The translations under genes were made by a program, and so were the position numbers. The notes under the pieces were generated by a model. That model searched no databases. It saw nothing but the letters and a program-made list of their open reading frames with translations, and had not been told where the DNA came from. A stretch of 64,000 nt of DNA from NCBI GenBank assembly GCA_036521415.1, contig DATDHU010000020.1, forward strand, positions 14,367 to 78,366, read 5' to 3'. Every line of letters begins with the position of its first letter. Position 1 is the first letter of the stretch. The DNA comes from DASXMT01 sp036521415. Lineage in GTDB: Bacteria > Actinomycetota > Acidimicrobiia > Acidimicrobiales > RAAP-2. Positions 49,446 through 57,420 of the stretch are shown here, in pieces.

Positions 49446-50651
49446 GTGGACTTCGCGCTACCGGGGGAGAACGACCCACGACGCGTGGCCTTCCGGTCCT
49501 GGTCGTCCGAGCACCCCTCGCCATCCAGCCGGGATCTGGCCGCGGCCGGCTATGTGGCTCCGCACTGGCCTCGGCCCTGGGGCCTGGGTGCCGACCCGGT
49601 GACCCAGCTGGTCATCGACGACGAGCTCCGGCGGGCCGGCCTGCGCCGGCCCGACAATCCCATCGGGATCGGGTGGGCGGGCCCCACCCTCATCCATGCC
49701 GGGTCGACAGCTCAGCAGGAGCGCTATCTGCCTTCGCTGCTGTCGGGTGAGGAGGTCTGGTGCCAGCTGTTCAGTGAGCCCGGCGCCGGGTCCGACCTGG
49801 CCTCGCTGTCCACTGGCGCCGAGCTGGACGGCGAAGACTGGGTGGTCACCGGCCAGAAGGTCTGGACCTCGTTCGCTCACCGGGCCGCCTTCGGCATCCT
49901 GTTGGCCCGAACCGATCCCGAGGCGCCGAAGCAGCAGGGCATCTCCTATTTCATCTGCCCGATGGACCTACCGGGCATCACGGTCCGGCCGCTGGTCGAC
50001 ATGACCGGCGATCACACGTTCAACGAGGTCTTCTTCGACGAGGTCCGGATCCCGCACCGGAACTTGGTCGGGGAGGTCAACCGGGGCTGGGCGCTGGCCA
50101 AAGTCACCCTGGGCAACGAGCGGGTGTCGCTGTCGGGGGCCGGGGCGCTCTGGGGCCAGGGGCCGACAGCCCAGGACCTGGTGAACGTGGTGCGCGACGC
50201 CGGAGGGGAACGCGACCCTCTGTTGCGCCAGCGCCTAGCCCAGGTGTGGGGCGACGGTGAAATCCTGCGCCTGATCCGCCTGCGGATGATCTCAGCCGCG
50301 CTCTCGGGCATCGAGCCCGGGGCCGAGGCGTCGGTGCGCAAGGCGCTGGCCGACCAGCACGGCCAGGACGTCATGGCCCTGGCCAAGGACCTGGCCGGGT
50401 GGGCGGGGATGCTGGCCGTCAGCAGCCCGGCGCCGCCGGTGTCGGCGGTGCCTGCCCCGGCGCCGGTGCCAGCCCCGACGCCGACTGCTGCCCCGACGCC
50501 GGCAAAGGGCGCCTTCCGATGGCCTGCATCCATCTGGGGCCAGGGCTTTCTGTTCGCGCCGGCGCTCACCATCGGGGGCGGGACGGCCGAGGTGCAGCGG
50601 AACATCATCGGCGAACGGACCCTCGGGCTGCCCCGGGACCCGGAGAGCTGA
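49446..50651 (+). CDS. Acyl-CoA dehydrogenase with a Pro/Ala-rich insertion
   Basis: 401 residues from GTG 49446. ACAD signatures: QLFSEPGAGSDLASL (FAD and substrate contacts), VTGQKVWTSFAHRA, FNEVFFDEVRIPHRNLVG and, at the end, GGGTAEVQRNIIGERTLGLPRDP. It introduces a trans-2,3 double bond into an acyl-CoA with FAD. Residues 326-355 (50421-50510) are a low-complexity insertion of Pro, Ala, Val and Thr (PAPAPVPAPTPTAAP) between two helices of the C-terminal domain. The family has no such segment, though the flanks are intact, so the insertion may loop out. It is divergent from an acyl-CoA synthetase. Confidence 0.88.
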   Translation: MDFALPGENDPRRVAFRSWSSEHPSPSSRDLAAAGYVAPHWPRPWGLGADPVTQLVIDDELRRAGLRRPDNPIGIGWAGPTLIHAGSTAQQERYLPSLLSGEEVWCQLFSEPGAGSDLASLSTGAELDGEDWVVTGQKVWTSFAHRAAFGILLARTDPEAPKQQGISYFICPMDLPGITVRPLVDMTGDHTFNEVFFDEVRIPHRNLVGEVNRGWALAKVTLGNERVSLSGAGALWGQGPTAQDLVNVVRDAGGERDPLLRQRLAQVWGDGEILRLIRLRMISAALSGIEPGAEASVRKALADQHGQDVMALAKDLAGWAGMLAVSSPAPPVSAVPAPAPVPAPTPTAAPTPAKGAFRWPASIWGQGFLFAPALTIGGGTAEVQRNIIGERTLGLPRDPES

Positions 50652-50691
50652 GGCCGGCGGCCCTTCGGCGGAGCCGGCCGAGCCGACCGGG

Positions 50692-50981
50692 TCAGAGCTC
50701 GATCGGCAGTCCCATTGGGTTCTGCTCGGGGATCACGCCCGAGGCGGTGACGGCTCTTGTCAGCGGGATCAGTGCGTCGACCAGGTTGAAGAACGTGGCT
50801 CCGACGAGCGCCGCCCGGCCTCGCCCAAGGGTGCGGCCCGGCCGCCGAAATACCCCATCCAGAACCCCTTGGTACCGGCGGCGCGGAACGCGTCGGTGGC
50901 CTCGGGGGCGAAATGGGTGACGGCGTGCAGCGGCTCGAGCAGCCGCCACATCGTCCGCGCCGTCTCCTCGGTGCTGGTCAT
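50692..50981 (-). pseudogene. Frameshifted and truncated SCO6745-family gene
   Basis: From ATG 50981 the first 50 residues (RTMWRLLEPLHAVTHFAPEA, then FWMGYFGGRAAPLG) match the N-terminus of the actinobacterial SCO6745 family. That frame then runs into unrelated sequence and stops at 50769. The continuation of the family pattern (ALVGATFFNLVDALIP) is in another frame, which ends at 50692. The shift lies near 50812-50830 and is consistent with a one-base indel. The family is normally much longer (about 270-290 residues), so the 3' part is also missing. It follows the riboflavin synthase gene on the same strand. Confidence 0.72.
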
Positions 50982-51055
50982 GCCCCGCTCATCTCCGACA
51001 CCGTCCTCGCCGGCACCTCACATCCCGGTCTGGCGCGAAAAGGTGCGCAACCGGC

Positions 51056-51535
51056 TCAGCTGGGAGCGATCGGGCCGGCGTCGTCGTAGCCCTGCCGGAT
51101 GCCACGTCCGGCGCGCCGGGTGAGCTGTTCGGGCTCATAGACCATCCAGTAGGCGTTCCGAGCGTGGTCGCGGGCCCGGTTGACACAGACCTTGGCCAGC
51201 CTGACCGGGTCCTCTTCCTCGTTCTCGTGGACGAACACCTCGAGGATCGGGGTCGAGGTCAACAGCTGGGCGAGCATGATCCCCTGGGACGCTTCGTGGG
51301 CGCATACCTGGTCGATCGCCGCTTTGCCCGGCATCCCGAGGGCCACCACGATGCGACAACCCTCGTTCTCGATCAGACGCTTGCAGGCCACCCCCAGGTC
51401 CTTGAATCCGGGGACGGTTCGATAGATCACCTCGAAGCGCTCACCGTGACCGGGGCATTGGGCCAGCTCGTCGAGCGCCTCGCCCCCCATGTCGTAGCGG
51501 GCGAACATCGTGTCGACCACGCCGATTCGGTCCAT
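51056..51535 (-). CDS. ribC: Archaeal-type riboflavin synthase
   Basis: 159 residues from ATG 51535. The sequence follows the archaeal RibC pattern closely: IGVVDTMFARYDMGGEALDEL, TVPGFKDLGVACKRLIENEG, VALGMPGKAAIDQVCAHEAS, and LTSTPILEVFVHENEEEDP, plus NRARDHARNAYWMVY. This family is related to lumazine synthase and is unrelated to the duplicated-barrel bacterial RibE. It dismutates two 6,7-dimethyl-8-ribityllumazine to riboflavin. It is monocistronic behind a TAGGCT box, with a broken gene downstream. The last 20 residues are a tail not seen in the archaeal enzymes I recall. Presence in a bacterium suggests ancient transfer. Confidence 0.85.
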   Translation of the reverse strand: MDRIGVVDTMFARYDMGGEALDELAQCPGHGERFEVIYRTVPGFKDLGVACKRLIENEGCRIVVALGMPGKAAIDQVCAHEASQGIMLAQLLTSTPILEVFVHENEEEDPVRLAKVCVNRARDHARNAYWMVYEPEQLTRRAGRGIRQGYDDAGPIAPS

Positions 51536-51541
51536 GGCAGG

Positions 51542-51547
51542 AGCCTA
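51542..51547 (-). promoter_or_regulatory. -10 box TAGGCT, leaderless-type promoter of ribC
   Basis: On the minus strand TAGGCT lies six bases before ATG 51535. Confidence 0.55.
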
Positions 51548-51614
51548 CCGGTCGGCGGTCGGGCTCCCCCCAGGCAGGAGTCGGGCACCCCGAGGGGAGG
51601 CGGGGGAGCCCGAG

Positions 51615-51653
51615 GGGCAGCGGCGAGGGCCGCTCGGGCAGGCGGCGAGGGCC
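51615..51653 (+). repeat. Two ~18-bp direct repeats in the ribC-bioA gap
   Basis: gggcagcggcgagggcc at 51615 and gggcaggcggcgagggcc at 51636. The remainder of the 177-bp gap is purine-rich and shows no gene. Confidence 0.55.
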
Positions 51654-51712
51654 AACCAACGGGTAAGGGCGGTCAGTTCGCCCCGGTCGATCCGGTGGAC
51701 AAGACTTGCGCG

Positions 51713-53056
51713 ATGACCTCCCCGAGGACCACCAATGCGGCTGACTGGGCCGCCCGTGACGCCGCCGTGGTGTGGCACGGGTTCACACAGATGGCTACCT
51801 ACGACCGCACCACGCCGATCACGGTGGAGCGGGCCGAGGGCCGTACTCTGATCGACGTCGACGGGAAGCGGTACTTCGATGGCATCTCGTCGTTGTGGGT
51901 GACCACCCTCGGGCACCGAGTGCCCGAGCTCGACGCCGCCCTGGTGGACCAGGTGGGCAAGGTGGCCCATTCCACATTGCTCGGGAACGGCAACCGGGCA
52001 GCCATCGAGTTCGCCGAGGCGCTGGCCGCCGTGGTCCCGGTCGACGACGCCCACGTCATGTTCGCCTCCGACGGGGCCGTGGCCGTGGAGCAGGCGCTCA
52101 AGGTGGCCTTCCAGTACTGGGCCAACCGGGGCGAGCCCGACCGCACCCAGTTCCTGGCCCTGGGTGGGGCCTACCACGGCGACTCGGTGGGTGCCCTGTC
52201 GCTGGGAGACGGGGGCTTCGGCACGGAGCTCTTCGACCCTCTGCGCTTTCCTGTCCTCCGGACCCCAGGGTACGCCGAGGCCGACTGGGCCGACAAGGCA
52301 GTCGCCGTCCTGGAGCGCCATGCCCCCGAGCTGGTGGCCCTGGTCATCGAGCCGCTGGTGCAAGGGGCATCGGGCATGCTGACTGCAGAGCCCGTCGACC
52401 TGGCCAGAGTGGGTCGGGCCTGCCGGGACCGGGGCGTCCTGCTCATCTGTGACGAGGTGGCCACCGGCTTCGGGCGCACCGGCAGGCTGTTCGCCTCGGA
52501 ATGGGGGTACCTGCGACCCGACATCCTGTGCCTGGGCAAGGGCATCACGGGCGGATATCTGCCCCTGTCGGCCACGGTGGCGTCGGGGCCCGTGTTCGCC
52601 GCCTTCGCCGGGCCCGACCTCGGCGAGCGGACCTTCTATCACGGGCACTCCTACGGGGGGAACGCACTGGCCTGCGCGGTAGGCCTGCGCCACCTCCAGC
52701 TGTTGGCCGAGTGGGACGTCCTGGCCAACGTGACGACGACCGCTGGAGCGCTGACCAAGGCCCTGGGCGACCGGATCGCCTCGCAGCCGGGGGTGGGTGC
52801 GGTCCGGCAACGTGGGCTGATGGCCGGCATCGAGCTGGCTCCCCCGCCCGGGGGCGAGCGCTGGGGCCGGCGGGTGTGTGCCCGGGCGGTCGAACAGGGT
52901 GTCCTGCTCCGCCCACTGGGCGACGTAGTGGTCGTCATGCCCCCGCTGACCACAACGGTGGCCGAGATCGAGTACGTGGTCGAGGTCCTCGCTGGGGCCA
53001 TCACTGCGGTGTGGGCAGAGGACGGGCCCAGCCCGTTAGCCGAGGCGAGCCAGTGA
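51713..53056 (+). CDS. bioA: Adenosylmethionine--8-amino-7-oxononanoate aminotransferase
   Basis: 447 residues. Class III aminotransferase: DVDGKRYFDGISSLWVTTLG, MFASDGAVAVEQALKVAFQY, ALGGAYHGDSVGALSLG, LLICDEVATGFGRTG, and the PLP lysine in DILCLGKGITGGYLPL. GISSLW and YHGDSVGA are BioA-specific signatures. It transfers an amino group from SAM to KAPA, giving DAPA. Start ATG 51713 has no clear ribosome site. It heads the bioA-bioF-bioD cluster, with GTGA coupling to bioF. Confidence 0.93.
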   Translation: MTSPRTTNAADWAARDAAVVWHGFTQMATYDRTTPITVERAEGRTLIDVDGKRYFDGISSLWVTTLGHRVPELDAALVDQVGKVAHSTLLGNGNRAAIEFAEALAAVVPVDDAHVMFASDGAVAVEQALKVAFQYWANRGEPDRTQFLALGGAYHGDSVGALSLGDGGFGTELFDPLRFPVLRTPGYAEADWADKAVAVLERHAPELVALVIEPLVQGASGMLTAEPVDLARVGRACRDRGVLLICDEVATGFGRTGRLFASEWGYLRPDILCLGKGITGGYLPLSATVASGPVFAAFAGPDLGERTFYHGHSYGGNALACAVGLRHLQLLAEWDVLANVTTTAGALTKALGDRIASQPGVGAVRQRGLMAGIELAPPPGGERWGRRVCARAVEQGVLLRPLGDVVVVMPPLTTTVAEIEYVVEVLAGAITAVWAEDGPSPLAEASQ

Positions 53057-54210
53057 GCGAAGCGCGGTCGCCGTGGTCGGAGTGGGTCGAAGCGACCGCT
53101 GTCAGGGTGGAGGCGGCCGGGCAGTGGCGCGTCCCTCGGACTTTCGATGCGCGGGGGACGACCGGATCGTTGGCCGGCACTGACGGCGAGGTGGTGTCGT
53201 TCGCCTCCAACGACTACCTGGGACTGGCATCCCACCCGGCGGTGATCGGCGCGGCCCACGCCGCTCTCGATCGCTGGGGCGCCGGATCGGGGGGATCCCG
53301 CCTGATCACCGGCTCGCGTCCCATCCACGATTCGCTGGAGGCGGCCCTGGCCGAATGGAAGAACTGTGAGCGGGCGGTCGTCTTCCCCACCGGGTTCGCC
53401 GCCAACCTGTCGGTGTTGTCGGTGTTCGGGGCGAATGGGGCCCGGATCTTCTCGGACGAGCTCAATCACGCCTCGATCATCGACGGGTGCCGCCTGGCCC
53501 GGGCCAGCGCCACCGTCTTTCCCCACGGCGATCTCGTGGCCCTAGACGCCCTGGTGGCCGATTCGCCCGAACGGGCGGTCATCGTGTCGGACACCGTGTT
53601 CTCCATGGACGGAGACGAGGCCGACCTCGCGGGCCTGGTGGACCTGGCCGGTCGCCACCATGCCCTCCTGGTGCTGGACGAGGCCCACGCCGTCCTCGGG
53701 CCCGACCTGCCCGAGGGAGCCATGGACCAGGTCGACGTCCTTCGGGTGGGGACCTTGTCCAAGACGCTGGGGGCACTGGGCGGCTTCGTGGCCGGCCCGG
53801 CACGTTGGGTCGAGCTCCTGGTCAACCTGGCGCGGCCCTACATCTTCACCACGGCGCCGACCCCGGCCGCAGCGGCCGCTGCCCTGGCGGCATTGGCCGT
53901 CGTCCAGTCGGCCGAGGGAGACGACCTGCGGGCCCGGCTGGCCGCCTTCGTCGCCCGGGTCGCCCCGGACCCCGGGCACCGATCGCCGATCGTCCCGGTG
54001 GTCATCGGAGGGGAGGAGGACACCATCACCGCATCCAGCTCGTTACAGAGCAAAGGGCTCTGGGTCCCGGCCATCCGGCCGCCGACCGTTCCAGCGGGGA
54101 CGTCCCGGCTGCGGGTGACCCTCTCGGCCGCCCACACCGACGAGCAGGTGGGCCGCTTGGCCGACGGCCTGGCCGGCCTGGCCGTCCATCTTCGTGCCCT
54201 CGCGTCCTGA
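53053..54210 (+). CDS. bioF: 8-amino-7-oxononanoate synthase
   Basis: 385 residues from GTG 53053, overlapping the bioA stop. Alpha-oxoamine synthase pattern: SFASNDYLGLASHPAV, GSGGSRLITGSRPIHDSLE, LNHASIIDGCRLARA, VLDEAHAVLGP, and the PLP lysine in VGTLSKTLGALGGF. It condenses pimeloyl-thioester with L-alanine to form KAPA. A long Arg/Ser leader frame upstream is not used. Its 3' end overlaps bioD by 17 bases, so the three biotin genes form one tight operon. Confidence 0.93.
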   Translation: MSEARSPWSEWVEATAVRVEAAGQWRVPRTFDARGTTGSLAGTDGEVVSFASNDYLGLASHPAVIGAAHAALDRWGAGSGGSRLITGSRPIHDSLEAALAEWKNCERAVVFPTGFAANLSVLSVFGANGARIFSDELNHASIIDGCRLARASATVFPHGDLVALDALVADSPERAVIVSDTVFSMDGDEADLAGLVDLAGRHHALLVLDEAHAVLGPDLPEGAMDQVDVLRVGTLSKTLGALGGFVAGPARWVELLVNLARPYIFTTAPTPAAAAAALAALAVVQSAEGDDLRARLAAFVARVAPDPGHRSPIVPVVIGGEEDTITASSSLQSKGLWVPAIRPPTVPAGTSRLRVTLSAAHTDEQVGRLADGLAGLAVHLRALAS

Positions 54211-54955
54211 CCGCCTCGTCCTCGTCTGCGGGACAGGCACCGAGGTGGGAAAGACGTGGGTGGCGGCCAACTTGCTCGAGGAGCTTCGGGGAAGGGGACT
54301 CGATGTCGCAGCCCGAAAGCCGGCCCAGTCCTTCGACGTCGATCGGGAGGCCGACCCGACCGGGGAGTGCACCGATGCCGAGGTGCTGGGTGAGGCCTCG
54401 GGCGAACCGCCCGAAGTCGTGTGCCTGCCGGCCAGGTCGTACCACCGGGCCATGGCGCCGCCTATGGCCGCCGAGGTCCTAGGCCTGCCCTCGTTCACGG
54501 TGGGTGACCTGGCTGGCGAGCTGCGCTGGCCCGAACCGGCAGCTGATGTCGGGTTGGTGGAGTCCGCCGGCGGGGTCCGCTCGCCCCAGGCCTCCGATGG
54601 CGATGTCGTCGACCTGGGTCGCCTGCTCAGGCCTGAGGTCGTGCTCCTGGTGGCCGACGCCGGTCTGGGCACGATCAACAGCGTGCGACTCTCGGTCGAC
54701 GCGCTGAGCCAGTTGGCGGATCGCCAGCCTGATGTGGACGGCTCCGGTGCAGGCAGAGCCCGCCTGCTCGTCGCCCTCAACCGGTTCGACGAGGATCACG
54801 ATCTCCACCGGCGGAATCTCCGGTGGCTGGTCGACCGGGACGGGTTGGAGGTGGTGACGGTGCCCGGGGGCACGACGCACCTGGCCGACATGGTGCTGGA
54901 AGGGGCTACGACGTTGCCCGGTGCCGGCTCACCCGGTTGCGCACGAACCCCGTGA
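54194..54955 (+). CDS. bioD: Dethiobiotin synthetase
   Basis: 253 residues from GTG 54194. P-loop VLVCGTGTEVGKTWVAANL is the BioD signature; ARKPAQSFD, LVESAGGVRSPQASDGDVVDL and LLVADAGLGTINSVRLS match the fold. The enzyme closes the ureido ring of dethiobiotin from DAPA with CO2 and ATP. Its last 50 bases overlap the 3' end of the convergent radical SAM gene. No bioB gene follows; biotin synthase must be encoded elsewhere. Confidence 0.88.
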   Translation: MPSRPDRLVLVCGTGTEVGKTWVAANLLEELRGRGLDVAARKPAQSFDVDREADPTGECTDAEVLGEASGEPPEVVCLPARSYHRAMAPPMAAEVLGLPSFTVGDLAGELRWPEPAADVGLVESAGGVRSPQASDGDVVDLGRLLRPEVVLLVADAGLGTINSVRLSVDALSQLADRQPDVDGSGAGRARLLVALNRFDEDHDLHRRNLRWLVDRDGLEVVTVPGGTTHLADMVLEGATTLPGAGSPGCARTP

Positions 54956-55871
54956 TCCGCTCCTGATCCGATGCGGCAAGGTAGGAGCGTCGGTAGTGCC
55001 GTTCGAAGCGTGGTGCCAGTTCGGGCTGGTGCTGGCGGAGCCAGCCCATGAAGTGCTCGCGGACTCCGGGTCGCAGATGGAGTGGGAGGGCACTCACCGA
55101 CTGGGCCCCTGCTTCCAGACAGGCATCGGTTACCTCGGCCAGCTGCTCGGGCGCGTCGGAGAGCCCGGGGATGACCGGAGCCACCAGAACGCTCGTCCTG
55201 ATGCCGGCGTCGACCAGCTTCTTGAGCGCGGCCACTCGTTGGCGAGGGTGCGGGGTACCGGGCTCGGTGGCCCGCCAGACCGAGTCATCGAGCGTGCCGA
55301 TAGAGAAGCTGCACTGCACCGAGGTCCGCTGCGCCGCTTCGGTCAGAAGGTCGAGGTCCCGTACGATCAAGGTGGACTTGGTCAGGATGGAGAAGGGGTT
55401 GGCCGCGTCGCGCAGGGCCGAGACGATACCCCTGGTCAAGTGGTACTTGCCCTCGCAACGCTGGTAGGGATCGGTGTTGGTCCCCATGGCGATGGGCTCT
55501 CCAGCCCACCGCTCGGACCTCAGCTCGGCGGTCACCCGCTCGACTGCGTTGACCTTGACCACCAACTTCCGCTCGAAGTCCTCGCCGATGCCCAGGCCCA
55601 GATACTCGTGGGTCGGGCGGGCGAAGCAGTAGACGCAGGCATGGCTGCAGCCCCGGTAGGCGTTGATGGTGTGGCGGAAAGGCATGGACGAGCCGGCCGG
55701 GACCGTGTTGATGATTCGTTTGGCGTTGACGTGGAGGAACTCGTAGCCACGGAACTCGCCCGTGCCGACGTGGCGCTGCCCCAGGTCCTCGGGGTTGAAG
55801 AGAGCCAGCTGGCCGCCGTTGGCCTCGACGTCGTCGGCGAGCTTCCACCGGAAGGACTCGGGGGCACCCAT
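54906..55871 (-). CDS. Radical SAM protein, Rv2578c family
   Basis: 321 residues from ATG 55871. The iron-sulfur motif CSHACVYC has Cys75, 79 and 82 (CxxxCxxC), in an INAYRGCSHACVYCFARPTHEYL context that is typical of the Rv2578c/SplB-like radical SAM group. Further signatures are KSTLIVRDLDLL and VAPVIPGLSD. The substrate is not known. Rv2578c belongs to the mycobacterial DNA-damage regulon; here a perfect LexA box overlaps the promoter, so the same control is likely. The 3' end overlaps bioD by 50 bases on the opposite strand. Confidence 0.88.
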   Translation of the reverse strand: MGAPESFRWKLADDVEANGGQLALFNPEDLGQRHVGTGEFRGYEFLHVNAKRIINTVPAGSSMPFRHTINAYRGCSHACVYCFARPTHEYLGLGIGEDFERKLVVKVNAVERVTAELRSERWAGEPIAMGTNTDPYQRCEGKYHLTRGIVSALRDAANPFSILTKSTLIVRDLDLLTEAAQRTSVQCSFSIGTLDDSVWRATEPGTPHPRQRVAALKKLVDAGIRTSVLVAPVIPGLSDAPEQLAEVTDACLEAGAQSVSALPLHLRPGVREHFMGWLRQHQPELAPRFERHYRRSYLAASDQERITGFVRNRVSRHRATS

Positions 55872-55877
55872 GTGTAT

Positions 55878-55883
55878 AGAGTA
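55878..55883 (-). promoter_or_regulatory. -10 box TACTCT, leaderless-type promoter of the radical SAM gene
   Basis: On the minus strand TACTCT lies six bases before ATG 55871 and abuts the LexA box. Confidence 0.55.
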
Positions 55884-55884
55884 G

Positions 55885-55898
55885 CGAACATACGTTCG
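55885..55898 (-). promoter_or_regulatory. LexA (SOS) operator, cgaac-N4-gttcg
   Basis: cgaacatacgttcg matches the actinobacterial/mycobacterial SOS box TCGAAC-N4-GTTCGA in both half-sites, 11-24 bases before the predicted start site of the radical SAM gene. LexA bound here would block the promoter; DNA damage would relieve it. Confidence 0.7.
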
Positions 55899-56021
55899 AT
55901 CCTGAAACCGGTCAGCCTCAGGTTGTCCCGGCCGATGGCGGTCAGGCCGCAGCTCTCCGTGGAAGGCGTCGTCGTGGCCCAGGGCGATCGCGTTATGAAC
56001 CAGGCGCGATGGCGAACTACA

Positions 56022-56027
56022 TAGGGT
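56022..56027 (+). promoter_or_regulatory. -10 box TAGGGT, leaderless-type promoter
   Basis: TAGGGT lies seven bases before GTG 56035. The spacing favours this start over the in-frame GTG at 56029, which would be only one base away. Confidence 0.55.
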
Positions 56028-56034
56028 CGTGGGT

Positions 56035-56784
56035 GTGGAGCAGGTACTGATCATCGGAGGAACGGGAACGCTCGGGCGTCGTCTGACCCCCGTCCTGGTC
56101 GAGCGCGGACATGGAGTCCGCGTGCTCTCCCGCCGGAGCGCCCAGGCCGTGCCAACGGGGGTGGTGTCCCATCGCGGGGACATCCGCACCGGCGAAGGGT
56201 TGGCCCCGGCGCTTGACGGCGTCGAAACCGTCATCCAGGCCGTGGCCGCAACCCGGAGTGCCAAGGCGACCGAGCTCGAGGGAATGCGCACCCTCCTGGC
56301 CGCTCGCGGCAACCGGCACGTGCTCTACGTCTCCATCGTGGGGGTAGACCGGAATCCGTTTGCCTACTATCGGACGAAGTTGGAGGCTGAACGCCTGCTC
56401 GAACGGTCGAATGGCAACTGGACCATCCAGCGCGCCACCCAGTTCCACGACCTCATCGACCGGTTTCTCGGGTTGCCGTTCTTTGCCAAGACCCCTCACC
56501 TCCGCTTTCAGCCTGTCGCCACCGACGACGTGAGCCTGCGCCTTGCCGATTTGGTGGCGGCGGGTCCCAGCGGTCGTGCACCGGACATGGGTGGTCCTGA
56601 AATCCTCCCTATCGAAGAGCTCAACCGGGTCCGAGCGATGATCACCGGCAGGTGCGCCCGGCTGGTTCCCTTGCCCCTGGTCGGCGTGGTCAAGGCGTTC
56701 GACCAGGGCGTCCATCTCGCCCCCGACCATAGAGTGGGGACCCAGACGTGGGAACAGTGGCTGGTCGCCAACCGGGAGTCGTAA
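56035..56784 (+). CDS. NAD(P)-binding SDR, NmrA/SDR_a5-like
   Basis: 249 residues from GTG 56035. Atypical SDR with LIIGGTGTLGRRLTPVLVERG, LSRRSAQAV, HVLYVSIVGVDRNPFAYYRTKLEAERLL (with the YxxxK) and WTIQRATQFHDLIDRFL. It belongs to the NmrA-like/SDR5 group of actinobacterial NAD(P)H-dependent reductases or sensors. The substrate is unknown. It is divergent from the SOS-box radical SAM gene and 89 bp upstream of a Nudix gene. Confidence 0.85.
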   Translation: MEQVLIIGGTGTLGRRLTPVLVERGHGVRVLSRRSAQAVPTGVVSHRGDIRTGEGLAPALDGVETVIQAVAATRSAKATELEGMRTLLAARGNRHVLYVSIVGVDRNPFAYYRTKLEAERLLERSNGNWTIQRATQFHDLIDRFLGLPFFAKTPHLRFQPVATDDVSLRLADLVAAGPSGRAPDMGGPEILPIEELNRVRAMITGRCARLVPLPLVGVVKAFDQGVHLAPDHRVGTQTWEQWLVANRES

Positions 56785-56873
56785 GGATCCCCCGTCGGGC
56801 GTCGAGGAGTTGCCGGTGCAAAACTGGCCAGAGCCCATGACCGCGTCCAAGCCATGACCAGGAAGCCTCCACC

Positions 56874-57335
56874 ATGAACCTTGCCGGATCGGGCGACGGA
56901 TTTGTCACGCTTGCCGATGGGTCGATGCGGTGGGGCAAGTACGGGGCGGCCGGTGTGCTCGTCCGCCACATCGGTCCCGACGGAACTTGGTACTTCCTGG
57001 CCCGACGTTCGATGCACTGTCACCGGGGCGGCACGTGGGCCATCCCCGGCGGGGCATTGGACCTCGGTGAGGGCCCCGTCGAGGGCGCGCTCCGAGAGTT
57101 CGATGAGGAGATCGGGCACCTCCTCGACACGTTCGATCTGGGCGAGACCCACCAGGACGACCACGGAGGTTGGTCCTACTGGACGGTGATCATCGACGTC
57201 CCGCACCGGTTCGATCCCCCGGCGACGCTGGGCTGGGAGACGGCCGAGGCCCGATGGGTGGCTGACCACGAGCTGGGCAAGCTCGAGCTGTTTGACGCCT
57301 TCTCCTCCACACTGTCTCGTCTCGGGCTCCTCTAG
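56874..57335 (+). CDS. Nudix hydrolase
   Basis: 153 residues. The Nudix box is complete: GALDLGEGPVEGALREFDEEIG, with the catalytic REFDEE. Flanks show GKYGAAGVLVRHI and WAIPGG, and a TAEARWVADHELGKLELFDAF end. It hydrolyses a nucleoside diphosphate linked to another moiety; the layout resembles MutT-like house-cleaning enzymes. Start ATG 56874 has AGGAAG upstream. Its stop is part of an 11-bp tandem repeat. Confidence 0.9.
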   Translation: MNLAGSGDGFVTLADGSMRWGKYGAAGVLVRHIGPDGTWYFLARRSMHCHRGGTWAIPGGALDLGEGPVEGALREFDEEIGHLLDTFDLGETHQDDHGGWSYWTVIIDVPHRFDPPATLGWETAEARWVADHELGKLELFDAFSSTLSRLGLL

Positions 57336-57380
57336 ATCGAAAGGCTATGGCCTAGATCTGGCTTGGATCTGGCTTGGATC
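57331..57380 (+). repeat. 11-bp tandem repeat after the Nudix stop codon
   Basis: ggcctagatct (57349), ggcttggatct (57360) and ggcttggatc (57371). The native stop context ctctagatcg (57331) is a further diverged copy, so TAG at 57333 and TAG at 57353 are equivalent positions. Confidence 0.7.
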
Positions 57381-57420
57381 ACCGATTTCCAAGACGTCGT
57401 CCGTCTCATCCAGGCTTCCT

